This document shows positions 10,016 to 22,297 of a stretch of DNA of 64,000 nucleotides, in pieces. The notes below the pieces were generated by a model. That model saw nothing but the letters and a program-made list of their open reading frames with translations. It had not been told where the DNA came from and made no database searches. The DNA is taken from positions 744,001 through 808,000 of the forward strand of contig JANTUC010000007.1 of NCBI GenBank assembly GCA_026873275.1, read 5' to 3'. The position numbers and the translations under genes were made by a program. Source of the stretch: Pseudopithomyces maydicus (Eukaryota; Ascomycota; Dothideomycetes; Pleosporales; Didymosphaeriaceae). Numbering within the stretch: position 1 is the first letter of the stretch; each line of letters opens with the position of its first letter.

Positions 10016-13000
10016 ATGCCTTCCCCTGCCGCCGGAAAGAGTGAAACCCCCGCACTCCTACCAAGCTTGGAAGGAAGGCCCAGTCGGGCGCTCCCAAGCT
10101 GGGCAAGAAGGCAGAGGATGCTCAGCAAGACCTCCGCCCATCTCAATCAGAAGCTACTCTGCGCAACACAGCAGAGAATGCTCCCGAGAATGTTGAAGAC
10201 ACAAAGGGCGACGTAGAAGAGGCTGCCGACGACGCACAAGGCAAGGTCTCGCAAGCAGGAGACGACCTCGAGCAGGCCGAGCCAAAGCCCATTGACGACG
10301 CCGAGGAGGCTGTCGACGATGCTAAGGACACTGCTGAAGAAACTGCCGATGATGTCAAGGGCAAGGCCGACGATGTCAAAGGTAAAGCCGATGACGCCGT
10401 GGAGGGTGCTGAGGAGGAAGCTGAGGAGACTGGTGATGATGCGGACGACGCAACCCAGAAAGCCGGAGAGGAGGGCGAGGCCGACATCCAGGACACCGAA
10501 GACGATGCCGAGGATGCCGAGGATGCCGCCACAGACACCACAGAACAGGCCAAGTCCGCCGGTGAGGGTGCTCTGAGCGGCGCTCGTGGACTCGCTGGAC
10601 GAGCCCAGGGCCTAGCTGGCAAGGCCACTGAGGACCCGGAAGGCGCTGCACAGGATGTCGGTGATGATGCTCAGCAAGCAGGTCAAGATGTCAAGGATAC
10701 TGCCAGCGATGCCGCAGAGGGAGCACAAGACGCTGCTCAAGATACCGCCGACAAGGCCAAGGATTCTGCCGAAGACGCAACCGGTCAAGAGCTACCTGAT
10801 ACCCCCGATCTTGGTGTGCTCAAAGGCCTTGAGGTCGACGAGGAAGGCCTCATCCACGACAGCGAGGGCAAGCCCATTGGACGTCTTGTTGAGGGCGACG
10901 CTGAAGATCTTGCTGGCTACTCTATCGGTGATGACGGCGAGATTCTCGATGATGATGGTGATCTAGTCGGTCGCTGCGAGCTTCTCCCCGACGCTGCTCA
11001 GGATCAATTGAAGCAGGGCGAGGATGCTGCCAAGATGCCACCCCTTAGCATCTTGAAGGGTCTCAAGGCAGACAAGACCGGTCAGATTCTCAATGAGGAT
11101 GGTGACTTCGTTGGTCACATCGTCGAGGGTGACCCATCGAAGATCCAAGACCGCGAGTTCGACGAGAACGGCGAGATCCGCGACGATGATGGCAACCTCC
11201 TCGCTCGTGCTGAGCTTCACCCCGATGCGGCCGACCTTGTCGACCAGGATGAAGACGAGGAAGAAGACGAACAGGAAGATGAGGGCGAAGGTGCTGTTGA
11301 TGGCATTGCCGACCAAGCTACTGGCGCTGCCGACCAAGCCCAAGACACTGTTCAGGATGCCGCCGACGAAGCTCCTGCTGACATTGAGGATGAGCTTCCT
11401 GGCGTCGATGCCATCGAGGGCATGGAAGTCAATTCTTCCGGTGATGTCGTGAACGACGATGGGGACGTCGTCGGCCATCTCGTGGAGGGTTCCGTTACCG
11501 ATGCTAAGGGCCTCACTGTCAACGACAAGGGCGAAGTCGTTGATGCCGACGGCAACGTTCTTGGCAAGGTTGAGCTCGCTGAAGGTGCTGCCGATAAGCT
11601 CAAGGAATCCGCTGCCGGTGCTCTCGACATCCGCATTCTGGATGGCCTCAAGGTCAACAAGAAGGGCAAGGTGCTCGACGCCGACGGTGAGGAGATTGGT
11701 GAGCTGAAGGAAGGCGATCTCAAGGACGTTACCGGCAAGACCATCAACGACAAAGGCGAGGTTCTCGACAAGGATGGCAACGTTCTCGGCAAGGTCGACG
11801 TTGTGCCTGGCGAGGCTGCCTTTGATGCCATGAAGGAACTCAGGGAGCGTCTTGGTGAGACTGGTGAAGACGAGGAGGCTGAAGAGGATGCCGAGGCTGA
11901 CAACGAGCCTGAGATCATTGAGGTCACGCCTGATATCAATGAGCTTGAAGGCTTGAAGGTCAATAAGAAGGGCCAGGTCCTTGACGAGGAAGGCGAGCCC
12001 ATCGGTGAGCTTGAAGAAGGCGATGTCAAGGAATGCGCCGGCAAGAAGATCAATGAGAAGGGCGAGGTACTTGACAAGGACGGCAACGTCATTGGAAAGG
12101 TTCGCGCCCTTCCTCAGAAGCGTGAAGCTCCCGCCGAGCCTGAGACCAAGGAGGTTGAGATCACTCCCGAGCTTGACACTCTTGAAGGTCTCAAGGTCAA
12201 CAAGAAGGGACAGGTTCTTGATGAGGAAGGTGAAGTCATCGGTGAACTTACCGAGGGCGAGGCCAGCGAGTGCGCCGGAAAGAAGATCAACGCCAACGGT
12301 GAGGTTCTCGACAAGGATGGCAAGGTCATCGGCAAGGTCAAGACACTTCCCAAGATGGTGGAGCAGCAAGTTGGCGAGGCTGAAGATGCCGCTGAAGATG
12401 CTGAAGACGCTGCCGAAGATGCTCAGGACGCCGCTGAAGATGCCGAGGAAGCTGCTGAAGACGCCGAAGAAGATGATGGTCGTCCTTCTCTCTCCATTCT
12501 CGAGGGACTCACCGTCAACAAGTCTGGCAAGATCATCGACTCTAATGGCAACATCGTCGGTGAGCTCGTTGAGGGCGACGCTAAGAAGCTCTCCAAGGCT
12601 GGTATCACCGCCGACTCTGAGGGTCAGTTCTGGGACAACAAGGGCAACGTCATTGGCCGTGCCCAGACCGTGCCTCAGGAAGATGGTGAGGAGGAGGCTA
12701 CCTTCGCCGGCCTTGAGGGGCTCGTTGTTGTCAAGGGCGGTTACGTTGAAGACGAGAACGGCAACCGTGTTGGACAAGTTGTCGAAGGCGACGCTAAGAA
12801 ACTTATTGGCCGTGCCGTTGACGAAGATGGAGACATCCTTGACAAGAAGGGCTCAGTTGTCGGTCATGCCGAGCGCTATGAGGAGCCTGAGGAGGAGCCT
12901 GAGGCCGAACCCGAAGCCATTGACCTTTCTTCTCTCGAAGGCTTGACTGTCAACAAGCAGGGCAATGTCATTGGTAACGAAGGCGTGCCTGTTGCCCGTC

Positions 13001-15133
13001 TGGTCGAGGGTAACCCTAAGGAGCTCGCTGGCCGTAAGATCGACGACCAGGGTCAGATCTGGAATGATTCTGGCAAGGTCGTTGGCCGTGTCGAACTCAT
13101 TCCTGCCGAGGAACGTGAGGCCAAGCCCGAGGACCATTTGCTGGTCTTCAAGGCCTGCGTGTGGTTTCGGATGGCAAGATTGCCGATGAGGATGAAAACA
13201 TCGTCGGTCAGATCGTCGAAGGCAACCCCAAGCGCCTTGTCGGTATGGCTGTTGATGAGGATGGCGACATCCTCGACAAGTATGGCAACGTCAAGGGCCA
13301 CGCCGAGCCTTTGGAGGACGAGGAAGAGGCTGAACCTGATGACCTTTCTATCCTTGATGGTCTCACCCTCAACAAGCAGGGCTACCTGGTTGACCAAAAC
13401 GGCACCCCAATTGGTCGCCTTGTTGAGGGTAACCTTGATGATCTTGTTGGTCGTAAGTCTGACGACGAGGGTCAGATTCACAACGACACTGGCAAGGTTG
13501 TCGGTCGCTGCGAATTGATTCCAGAAAATGAGCGCGTCCAGCGCAAAGAAGGACCTTTCGCTGGACTGGAAGGCCTTCGTGTCGTCAAAGACGGATTTGT
13601 CGAGGATGCTGATGGCAACCGTGTCGGTCAAATTACTGAAGGCGACCACAAGAAGCTTGTCGGTAACCACGTTGATGAGGATGGAGATATCATTGACAAG
13701 TACGGCAACGTTAAGGGCCATGCTGAGCCTTGGGAGGAAGAGGAGGAGGCTGAGGTCGACCTCAGTGCTCTTGCCGGCTGCACTGTCAACAAGGCTGGCA
13801 ACGTCGTTGACTCATCTGGCACAGTCCTTGGACGTGTCGCTGAGGGTGACCCATCTACTATGGTCGGCAAGAAGGTTGACGGCCAAGGCCAAATCTGGGA
13901 CAACGCCGGAAATGTCATTGGACGTGCCGAGCTCGTTCACGGTGCCTCATCTGGGCCTGAAGGACCGTTTGCTGGCTTTGATGACAACACCATTGCCAAG
14001 GACGGCACTGTTCAAACTCCTAGCGGTGATATCATCGGCCGTGTGATTGAAGGCGATATCAAGAAGCTTGTCGGTCACAAGGTTGATGAGGATGGCGACA
14101 TCAATGACAAGAATGGCAACGTCATTGGCAAGGCCGAACGCTGGGAGCCTGAAGAGAAGGAGCGCCGCATCAACCCCATGGCAGGCATGCGTGTCAACAA
14201 AGAGGGTGAAGTGCGAGACGAGAATGGCGACGTCCTTGGTCGTCTCACTGCTGGTGACCTCGGTCACTGCGCTGGTCTTGAGATTGATGACAACGGCTAT
14301 GTCATTGACAACGATGGCAACAAGGTCGGAGAGGTCACTCTTCTTGAGAACATTCAGGAAGAGGAGGAAGATCACGAAGAGACCGACGAAGAGAAGCAGC
14401 GTCGTGAGGACGCTGAGCTTGCTGACAAGATGGCCAACATCTGCCAGCAGACACTGGAGCGTGTCCAACCTATCATGAAGCAAATCACCGAGGTACGTCC
14501 CTTCGCATTTGTCCGTGTTGAATACAGTTACTGACAATTTTGCAGCACATTGAACAAGCTGACCGCACCCCGCGTGACGAGCTCGATGAGGAGGAACTTG
14601 TCAACAACGTCAAGCCCCTTATCATGGAGGCCTCTCGCCACCTCGAGGAGTGCAATGGCTCTCTCCGTGGCTTGGACCCTGATGGCCGCATTGCCGCTCA
14701 GGCCAAGGGTCGCGCTCAGACTCGCGATGCTACTCCTGAGGAGTACCGTCTCGCCGATCTGCTCAAGGAGCTCACAACATCTGTCGTCACCACCATCGAC
14801 AACGCTAAGAAGAAGATCTCCGACATGCCCCACGCCAAGAAGAAGCTCAACCCTCTTTGGTCCCTGCTCACCGAGCCGCTGTTCCAGATCATCGCTGCTG
14901 TTGGTCTGCTACTTACCGGTGTGCTCAATCTCGTCGGCAGACTGCTCAATGGCCTCGGTCTTGGTGGCCTTGTCAATGGTCTTCTGGGCGGTCTTGGTAT
15001 CAACAAGCTGCTCGGTGGCCTGGGTCTTGGATCGGTCTCTGAGATGCTCGGTGGTGGCAAGAAGGACAAGAAGAAGGGTGGAGGTGCCAGCAACCTGCCG
15101 ATCGTCGGCGGTCTGCTTGGTGGAAAGAAATAA
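10016..15133 (+). CDS. LEA-like protein with 15 DUF3659 repeats and C-terminal DUF6987-type region (two apparent assembly frameshifts)
   Basis: The gene starts at the ATG at 10016 (MPSPAAGKSETP) and has one 53-bp intron (14493-14545). If one C is added to the C5 run at 10047-10051 and one G to the GG at 13131-13132, a single 1,688-residue protein results. Residues 1-265 are low-complexity Ala/Asp/Glu with KGKADD- and AEDA-type repeats, resembling late-embryogenesis-abundant proteins. Fifteen DUF3659 units of about 60 residues follow (core pattern L-x-GL-x-VN-x-x-G...GRLVEGD...DEDG-x-I-x-D...GNVIG-A-E). Then comes an acidic linker, a helical domain typical of this fungal family, and a Gly/Leu-rich hydrophobic segment before a Lys-rich KKDKKKGGG tail. 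Function is unknown, and stress or desiccation protection is suggested only by the LEA-like composition. The hydrophobic tail could associate with membranes. Confidence 0.85.
10813..14346 (+). repeat. In-gene array of 15 DUF3659 units, partly as alternating pairs
   Basis: Units of about 175-185 bp, separated by variable acidic linkers, are visible by eye. Units 4-6 are nearly identical to one another (KVNKKGQVLD). Units 7-14 alternate between a B type (LS-L-GLTVNK, ending in GKVVGR or GNVIGR) and an A type (FAGLEGL, VDEDGDILDK, ending in GHAE). This gives four B-A pairs of about 120 residues each, which points to duplication by pairs rather than by single units. Confidence 0.8.
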
Positions 15134-16347
15134 ACTACATGCTTACATCTCGTGAGCGGTGGTGAATGAGGGGGATGTTTCCGTTACGCACAAAATTTGA
15201 TTTTTCAACTTGGTATAGGGAAGAGAACGAATGAGTCGACTGCATTTGATACCACATCCAGCCATCGACCCTCTTTCGAGCGATCCTGAGGATCGGGGGT
15301 TCGAGGGTGAGTAAGGAAGAGGAGGTGTGCTGGATGCATACGACTGGATGAAAGTCATGGGCAAAATTCTGTTTAATGGTTTTTGAGTTTGTTTATTTTC
15401 GCGCTGTATGTTTAACATCTGGCCAGATGGAAGGCAGGCTCTACCGGCTCCCTTATTATTTCCTATGTCGCACACCGAGGTCTTGAAGACTTAGCAACGG
15501 CGTTCTGGATTTAAGGGTTGTTGTATGATTAGTTTCGCGTATCAATGAATACTTAATACCAGGTTTCGACTCTTCTGCTTGTGATGTGACTGACTGCTTC
15601 TCCTCGCAATTAGCTACTCCCCTGTTTCTCTTATCACGTTGGCGCCGTGGTTAAACCAAGCGGTTCGTACAAGGTCCACAAGTGATTCGGTGATTGTGCG
15701 ACGTCTGCTTGCACATATATTGATCCACACAGTACAGAGTGGCGTTGTACGCCTTTCTGGGGCAAAATCGTAACTCAACATCGGTATGCCCACAGTATTC
15801 TCAGTTTTTTGAACATTGTCTTAAGGACCTGCACACGTCATGCCGACTCGATACCAAGACAAACCTGCATAACTATTTACTGCTGATCACTCAGGCTGTT
15901 CGGAAAAGCTACTAAACCGCTCAAGAATTACGATCTAATCTTGAAGTCTTGAATATATCTAGGTGTACATGTGGCTTTTCGATGCAGAGCCGTTGTGCTA
16001 TATCACGTCTTAGGATTTAGTACGGTCGTACCTGCCGCGTTTACACACTCGCCCTCCGTCGGTCAAGTCCAACTACTCAACCTCAACTCCTCTCACCACC
16101 GCCAACTACAGCAAGTAAATTGCATGCAACCGCACACCCCTTTCGCGCCCTCACTATTCACCTAGATCATACCTCCTCACCGCGCACTCGAGCGCCATAC
16201 ACCCTCGGCAGCGCAACAACCAGATAGATAAAACACCCGCCAACCAGCCAGCCAGCCATCTATCCATCCATCCATCCATCCATAGCGGGACCTGTCATCC
16301 AAACAACCAAACAAATCTATACTCTACACCTGCCAAACCACCCAAAA
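15134..16347. other. Intergenic; 3' region of DUF3659 gene and CT-rich leader
   Basis: About 1.2 kb with no supported gene. The last 300 bases are C-rich with a CCAG/CCAT tetranucleotide tract, immediately before the small ORF at 16348. They look like a fungal 5' leader. Confidence 0.5.
16242..16283. repeat. CCAG/CCAT tetranucleotide microsatellite
   Basis: CCAG units pass directly into five to six consecutive ATCC/CCAT units just upstream of the 16348 ATG. Likely polymorphic. Confidence 0.85.
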
Positions 16348-16569
16348 ATGACATCGCCCAACACCCAACTCTCCTCCAACTCGGCTGGCATCCCCGCCAC
16401 CTCCCCTGACGCCGCCATAACGTGCCCCTTCCTCGCCAGCACGACGGTGGATATATTCCTGTGGCAGATCTTCCCGGGGTGGACGACGTGCTTGGATAAT
16501 CCGGGTGCGAGCAGCGTCTCGAATGGGTTGCTATGGGCGTGGGAGTATATGATGTGGGGGTGGTTTTGA
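16348..16569 (+). CDS. Possible small hypothetical protein (73 aa)
   Basis: The ORF begins in a very good start context (CCCAAAAATGAC) after a long C-rich leader. Its first 30 codons are mostly C-ending, as in expressed fungal genes. The product is 73 residues with Ser/Asn/Pro at the start and an aromatic, Trp-rich second half (IFLWQIFPGW, WAWEYMMWGW). No domain is recognised. It stops just before a strongly G-rich tract, so it may be the first exon of a longer gene whose remainder I cannot trace, or spurious. A 250-codon ORF on the opposite strand is Pro-rich and looks like the shadow of the G-rich tract. Confidence 0.33.
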   Translation: MTSPNTQLSSNSAGIPATSPDAAITCPFLASTTVDIFLWQIFPGWTTCLDNPGASSVSNGLLWAWEYMMWGWF

Positions 16570-16770
16570 TGGGGGTGGTGAAGGGGTGGAGAGGGTGTGT
16601 GGGTGGAGGGATGGGTGGTTGAGGCGGTGATTGAGAGAGAAGGGGGGGGGGGGGTTTGGGGTTGAAGGGAGATGGGGAGAAAAGGGTGGAGATGTGATGT
16701 GGGGATTGGAGCGTTGGAGGAGACGGGGAATGGGGAATGGGGTGAGTTCTGGGCTGGGGGAAATGGGGGC
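16560..16770 (+). repeat. G-rich purine tract with G13 run
   Basis: About 200 bases of the plus strand are mostly G with some A/T, including 13 consecutive G at 16642-16654 and many GGGG and GGG runs. It meets the usual four-run criterion for G-quadruplex potential many times over. It lies just after the small ORF at 16348. Confidence 0.85.
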
Positions 16771-18829
16771 TGAGTTCTTTTCTTCCTGTGCTTTCATGAA
16801 GTTGTGGGGGCGGGTGTGGGTCGTGGATTTCAATGGCGGGGTCCGGGTGTGTTACAACCAGGGAGTATAGGAGGTGGGTCCTTTTCACACAGTAGGATTG
16901 GTTGTGCTCCTTACCGTGGCTGCTGGGCATGTACGCTTGTACTCTGCTACTTTCATTTTTGCCAATGCTGTGCGGGGACTCTAGATAGCACGCGCGTCGG
17001 TGCTCTATCCTACCGCAGAGCCGCAAGTCCCCTGTGTCAAAGCTCATCGCGAATCACGATGTCTGACACGAAGTACGAAGTCTGACACCAGGCTGAAGCA
17101 CCAGTCATGGCGGAGCACCGCATGGTAAAAGCATGGCCTATGGCTGAAGAATCCCTCGACCGAATGTGGTATTCAGTCTCTCTTGCTTGCATAAGGGATC
17201 CCAGCCCACAGTTCCTCGCTACACCCCATGGTACCCACTTACACTTTTCTTATTTGTGCTATGACCAGGGCAGCCTGCTACAGAAGCGCTATTTCAATAC
17301 CCAGCTTTACGTCACCAACGCCTCCCCCAAACTCTTGCAATTACGGTTCCTGAAACGCTGTCTCTCACGGAACTCCAAATCTCGACGAAGCAAATGTATG
17401 TATCAATCACATGTCGGCAGCGCGCTCCGCGATCTGGGAACTCCCCGAGGCTCGGAGTGGCTGGTAACAAGCACCCGTCTTCGGGTGGTGTACGCCTCAT
17501 CTCAAGGACAACACATACCGGTCAGGTGCTTGGACATCCCGGTCGTATACGACGTCCAATAGTTTATCCCACGTAACATTCTTACTAGGGCCTGTATGAT
17601 ATGTACAGCATGTATGTATAGTGTGCATTACCGTGTCAGCGTATATGGCTCGATAGATTGTCGCCTCGGTTGCAGCAGGTTAGAGGTATACTAGGCCCCT
17701 CAAAAAGATACGGTGCGTATGACAAATGGGCGCCTTGATCCGTCTGCCGTAAGCGTTCGTTAGCAAGGGCTCCAGAGCGTAATTTGCAACGGTCCACATG
17801 CGGGTTATCGATAACACGATGGCAACTGACTCCGGGTCCTGGTCACAGCGGAGCGGGCGGGTGGTGGTTCCCTCGAGCTAGTCGGGCTGCCTATTCACAC
17901 CTCACGCCTGAGCTGCGTCCTGGCGCGGCGTCGGACTTGTAACTACATTGTTGAAACACCCATGCGACCGATTACATCCATTTCAGCAAATCTCGACAGG
18001 CCACGCTGGTTCGACGGGCGCGGCTGAGGTGGTGGTTGCATCGTCACTTCGGCGACCGGCGATGCAGAGCAGGCAGATTGGGGTTGATTGCTATGGGGAA
18101 CCTGAACAGGAAGGCGACATTGCAGAGCGGTACACACCGGCTTTCCGTGGGATGGCTGAATGGAAATTGACCGGTATGGCCACGCTGGGGGGTCGCTGCT
18201 GAAATCAGATGGGCCCCAACAGCTCGCATCAACAGAACCACGGAGCGCGAGTCAGATTGTGGCCCTAGACCCTTGCGCGTCAGACAATGGTAAAGATGAA
18301 GCATGCAAATGCGGTACCTGCTTGCACGTGTTTTTTCGGGCACCTGGGCAGACATTGCACCGCGTGCAAGCATGGGCACTTGTGCACAAGTTGATGGGCT
18401 CGGAGCTTGGGGGTGGTGGAGGGGGGTGGGTTGCAGGCCAGCGGGAAGGTGTAACCTGATTTGACGATTTTGATGAGCAATGGAAACTGATACGCTACGA
18501 TATAGGGCTGGCGACAATTTTAGCCGGCCGCGTCTGGCGTTCCGAGAGTTGGGGTACATTGCATGTAGGATACGGTCATGTGACGAGGTGGGTCCGTCTG
18601 CTCGTTACGCTGCAGATGCCGGTAAAATGGCCCAGTTTAGATGCAGATGTTCACCGGCGACATGGGCGTGCCGGGTTGTTCGGCGAGCCCGAGAGCAGCT
18701 TTGGTCGGGATTGACAGGAGATGTGTGGTGATATGCCGGCAGTTTGGATCTATAGATGAGGGTTGCGATGGAGGGAGAGGAGGGACCAGGGCAATGCAGG
18801 CAATGCAGGCAAGACAGGCAGGACGAGAC

Positions 18830-18880
18830 AGGCAAGCAAAGCAAAGCAAAGCAAGGCGGAGGCGGAGGCGGAGGCGGCGC
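18830..18880. repeat. (GCAAA)n followed by (GGCGGA)n
   Basis: Four to five GCAAA pentamers run directly into four GGCGGA hexamers. Simple-sequence repeat in gene-free DNA. Confidence 0.85.
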
Positions 18881-20137
18881 GTCGAGACGGCGGCGACCTC
18901 GCCGGTCTGTGGGGTGCATTTCGCGTGTCTGGTGCATCGCTCAACACTTTCATGGTCACGGGCGCAGGAGTTGTTGGACAGTACACAGTAGGCAGTCAGA
19001 CCCCGGCATGCACCAAGACGCGCGATGAGATCTGCATGTGCAGTTGCTTTTCAGGCCTCCGGCCATGGACCGGGCTGGAGAAAGGGCCGAAGCGGTCGGT
19101 TGTGCTTGCTAAGCTGTGCGACGCTCGCGAGGCGGGCGAACCGTTGCGATGGGTGCGAAGCGCAGAGAGGCGGTGGAAAGCGAGATGAAGCAAAGAAGGA
19201 TGAGCACGAGACCCGGGGCCGGGCAGTGGAAAAAACGCGGTGGCTGGGGGGAGGGAGAGCAGAAGGGTCGGGGCGCAGGACAGTGGCTAGTTGAGGTGGA
19301 GTCGATGATGTTGAGTGCAGGTACATGATCTGCACCGAGGCCCGCTTTGCGCTACGGGCAGCGTGATGCACTGCGGCTCTCACGTCAAGGGCACGGTGAT
19401 GATGATGATAATGATGATGGCGAGCGTGCGTGTGGACGAGCCCTGGAGATGGCCTGCGGCTTGAGACGCAGGCGAGACAGCAGGCGGACCAATGGGGCCT
19501 TGGGTCGGTTGGGCAGACAGAGGTTGAGAGGGACGGGGGCGTCTAGAAGGTGGAGGGGCGTTTGGGAGAAGCAGCCATGACGGTGGCTTGGGGCTGACGC
19601 ATGGGTTGTACGACTGTGATGGGAAGTCGTCCGTCTTGTCAGAAAGTTTGCCGTTGGGCGCTGGAGGCAGGACGGGCGCCGTGTTTCGGAAACAGCTGGA
19701 GAAGTTTGGGCGCGGGATGGGAGGGATGTGCGCGCGCTACGCAGCCGTGGTCGGCCCACCGCCCACGGCGCAGCGCCGCCCCCAGCCAGCCGGCCAAATT
19801 TCAGACGGATGCCCAATGGCGAGGGCGCGCGCTGGGCCAGGGCCGCGGACGGAAAATGCGCTGCATCACGTTGGCTACGCGCCCGTAATTCCAGGCCGCG
19901 TGTGACTGTGATTTGATGAATTTCCCCAGGGCCTGGTCTGCCGTGCTTGTGCTCCTTGTGCGCGGTATGTGGTGTGTGTGTGCGCGCGCAGGCAAGCAGG
20001 CAGACGGCCTGGCGGGCAGGCCTGGAAGGACTCCGCCTGGGTGGACTCGCAGGCGCCAGGCACACCGCCCAGCGGACGTCATGGGCGAGCGGGCCAGCGC
20101 GACACGGCTGCACGCCCAAGGCAGAGGCGCAAGATAG

Positions 20138-20365
20138 GAGATGGCGGATGGCAGATGATGGCAGATGATGGCAGATGGGTGGCAGAGGGATGGCAGGTGG
20201 ATGGCAGATGGATAGCAGATAGCTGGATGGCAGGTAGCTGGATGGCAGACGGCAGACGGCAGACGGCAGACGGCAGCACGCAGCAGGCAGGCAGGCAGAC
20301 AGGCGGGCAGCAGGACTGTACTGTCCTGTACTGTCCTGTCTTGTCCTGTCCTGTACCGTACTGTG
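20138..20365. repeat. Tandem GGCAGATGAT / GGATGGCAG / GGCAGAC / CTGTCCTGTA array
   Basis: Roughly 230 bases of imperfect repeats built on a GGCAGA core, which drift through GATGGCAGAT, CAGACGG and CAGGCAGG units and then a CTGTCCTGT-type tract. The gradual drift suggests slippage and expansion. Confidence 0.85.
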
Positions 20366-20440
20366 TGGCTAGCCCGAGGCCCGCCCTCCTCGCCGTGCAG
20401 CGACATGTATGTGCAGTACAGCAGCCTACCTACCTACCCA

Positions 20441-20540
20441 GATACAGCACAGCACAGCACAGCACAGCACTCTGCAGCGTCTACCGGTAGTCTCGCAGCA
20501 CCAGCTCCGGCTCCGGCTCCAGCTCCAGCTCCAGCGCGCG
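20441..20540. repeat. (ACAGC)n and (GGCTCC/AGCTCC)n microsatellites
   Basis: About six ACAGC pentamers at roughly 20444-20470, then alternating GGCTCC and AGCTCC hexamers at about 20503-20535. Both are simple repeats upstream of hapB. Confidence 0.85.
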
Positions 20541-22297
20541 GGCACAGTCAGCGGCGCCGTCGTCCTGTGCACTGCGCGTCGCTGCGCTGCTGCGTGGGTG
20601 TTGCTCGCGCTTCGCGGCCAGGACGCGGGCTAGACGGCGGCGGCGGGGATCGGAACCCTGCTCGCAGCAGGCGCTGAGTGGTTAAGTGGTTAAGAGGCCC
20701 CGACCTGCTCCAATCGTGCGCTTTTTCCCATCTCTCCCCCAATCATTCACCTCACACGCCCGCCCTATCACAGCGCTCTCTCCAGAGCATCACAGCAAGT
20801 GCGAGGCCTGCACCACATCGCGCTCGTGGCTTCAATCCAGCGCGCGCCCCTCTGCTCTGTTACTGTGTGAGCTGCCCGCCCTGCAGCCTCTGCTAGCCGT
20901 CCGCCTGCCCGCCCGCTGCCCGCCCCGGTGCGACCAGCTGCGAGCCCTTCCCACACGCCCCGACTCTCACCACCAGAAACGTGACCACGCTCTGCTGCGG
21001 AACCCTTCGGTAAGCCCAACGTCCCCACCAGCTGCACTCTGCATCGCAACCCGCACGTCCACCACCCCCAATACCCGCCGATGCCCAGTCGCCTCCCACG
21101 AGCAATCGACGCGCACCCAGCATGCGCCGACACCAGCGCGTCGCCTCGACCCGCCCGCCCGCTCCATGTTCCTCGCTGCTAACCTCGCCCAGAACCCGTG
21201 CACACGCCTCGATAGAGCGTAGCCGCTTGCTCCCGCTCGCTCCCTCAACCAGCCGCAAAGTCACCTGCGAGCTGCATCGCGACGCTGCCTGCCAGAGCCG
21301 ACCACCGCGGCAACCAGGCATACCAGAGCGCGTCTCCGCCCGCGCTCCCACCCGCCAGCGTCACCACCGCCTTCTTGCGCGCCCATAGCGACGCAGATCG
21401 CCCGCCCACGACCAAGTCGGTAAGTGCCCTCCAAGCCTGCATGAACCTGCATTGCCAGCGCATCACCCCTCCAATCGCCCGCCCGCCAGCACATGCCCTC
21501 CCTCGACCTCACCCAATTGCTCGACCCAAGCCTAGCTAACAATTGCTCTCCCAGTGAGTCCATTATTTCCACCATAACCCCCGACTGGTGAGCATCCGCA
21601 ACGGTCCACTCCCCACTCGGCGCCGCCTCTTGCACTGCAGCGCCTTGGTCCATCCTCCAGGAAACCCGCGCCCGCACCGCCTCATCGCGCGTCCAATCGC
21701 GTCCACTGCGCCTCAATTTCGCCCGGATCTCCGACCTGCGCAACCCCCAGCCCTTCGCCTCACAAGCGTGGCCATTGACAACGCATCGACCATCTGGCCT
21801 ACCTTGAACCGACCAAAGTCGTCTGGTGCCTAGATAGACCCGTGCTCCCAGTATCAACTCAACTCAACACCAGCAAACACGCCCCGTCAAGTCCAGCCAG
21901 CTCTTAATCCGCGCAGGCTCCAGCGCCTCCACCCACAGCCCGACCTCAGCAATCTCCCCCAAGCATTGGCTGCGAGAAACGAGACTTATTGGTCCGCTGC
22001 TCATCTCGCCTCTGCTTTAGGCACCAAGCCCCCACGAGTCATTGCGCCTCGAGATTCCAGTCGCGTCTCGAACCACCCCAGTCGCAACTTGCGTCTTCCC
22101 AGATCCCCAATCATCACCACGCGCGCACACCACACGACCGCCCTACTAAGCGCATCCGCGACACCTCACGCACAAGGCAGGGTCTGTGCTGAAGTGGCGT
22201 GTCCGCGGTAGTCTTTCAAGGCGACACCATCTTCTGTCGCGTACTCCAGGCTCTCTTCTGTACGCCCAGGTAGCACATACCTAATCAAACCGCAAAC

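Larger units (their letters stand above)
16771..22297. other. Large gene-poor region and long upstream region of hapB
   Basis: About 5.5 kb with no gene I can support. From 18.6 to 20.7 kb it is GC-rich and full of short tandem repeats, with overlapping ORFs on all frames that look like composition artefacts. From about 20.7 kb to 22.3 kb the plus strand is strongly pyrimidine-rich (CCCGCC, CTCACC), consistent with an extended promoter and 5' leader for hapB. Possible leader introns, such as the GTAAGT near 21420, cannot be confirmed without transcripts. The 151-codon ORF at 17107-17562 has no recognisable features. Confidence 0.5.

Noticed and set aside
10963..12777. 604-codon minus-strand ORF inside the DUF3659 gene
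   Set aside because: It is a shadow of a repeated, codon-biased gene: Leu/Asp/Val-rich with the same periodicity and no independent motif.
16295..17047. 250-codon Pro-rich minus ORF
   Set aside because: Its Pro-rich text is simply the complement of the G-rich tract, and the ends show no coding character.
17107..17562. 151-codon plus ORF
   Set aside because: No motif, mixed codon use and no supporting context.
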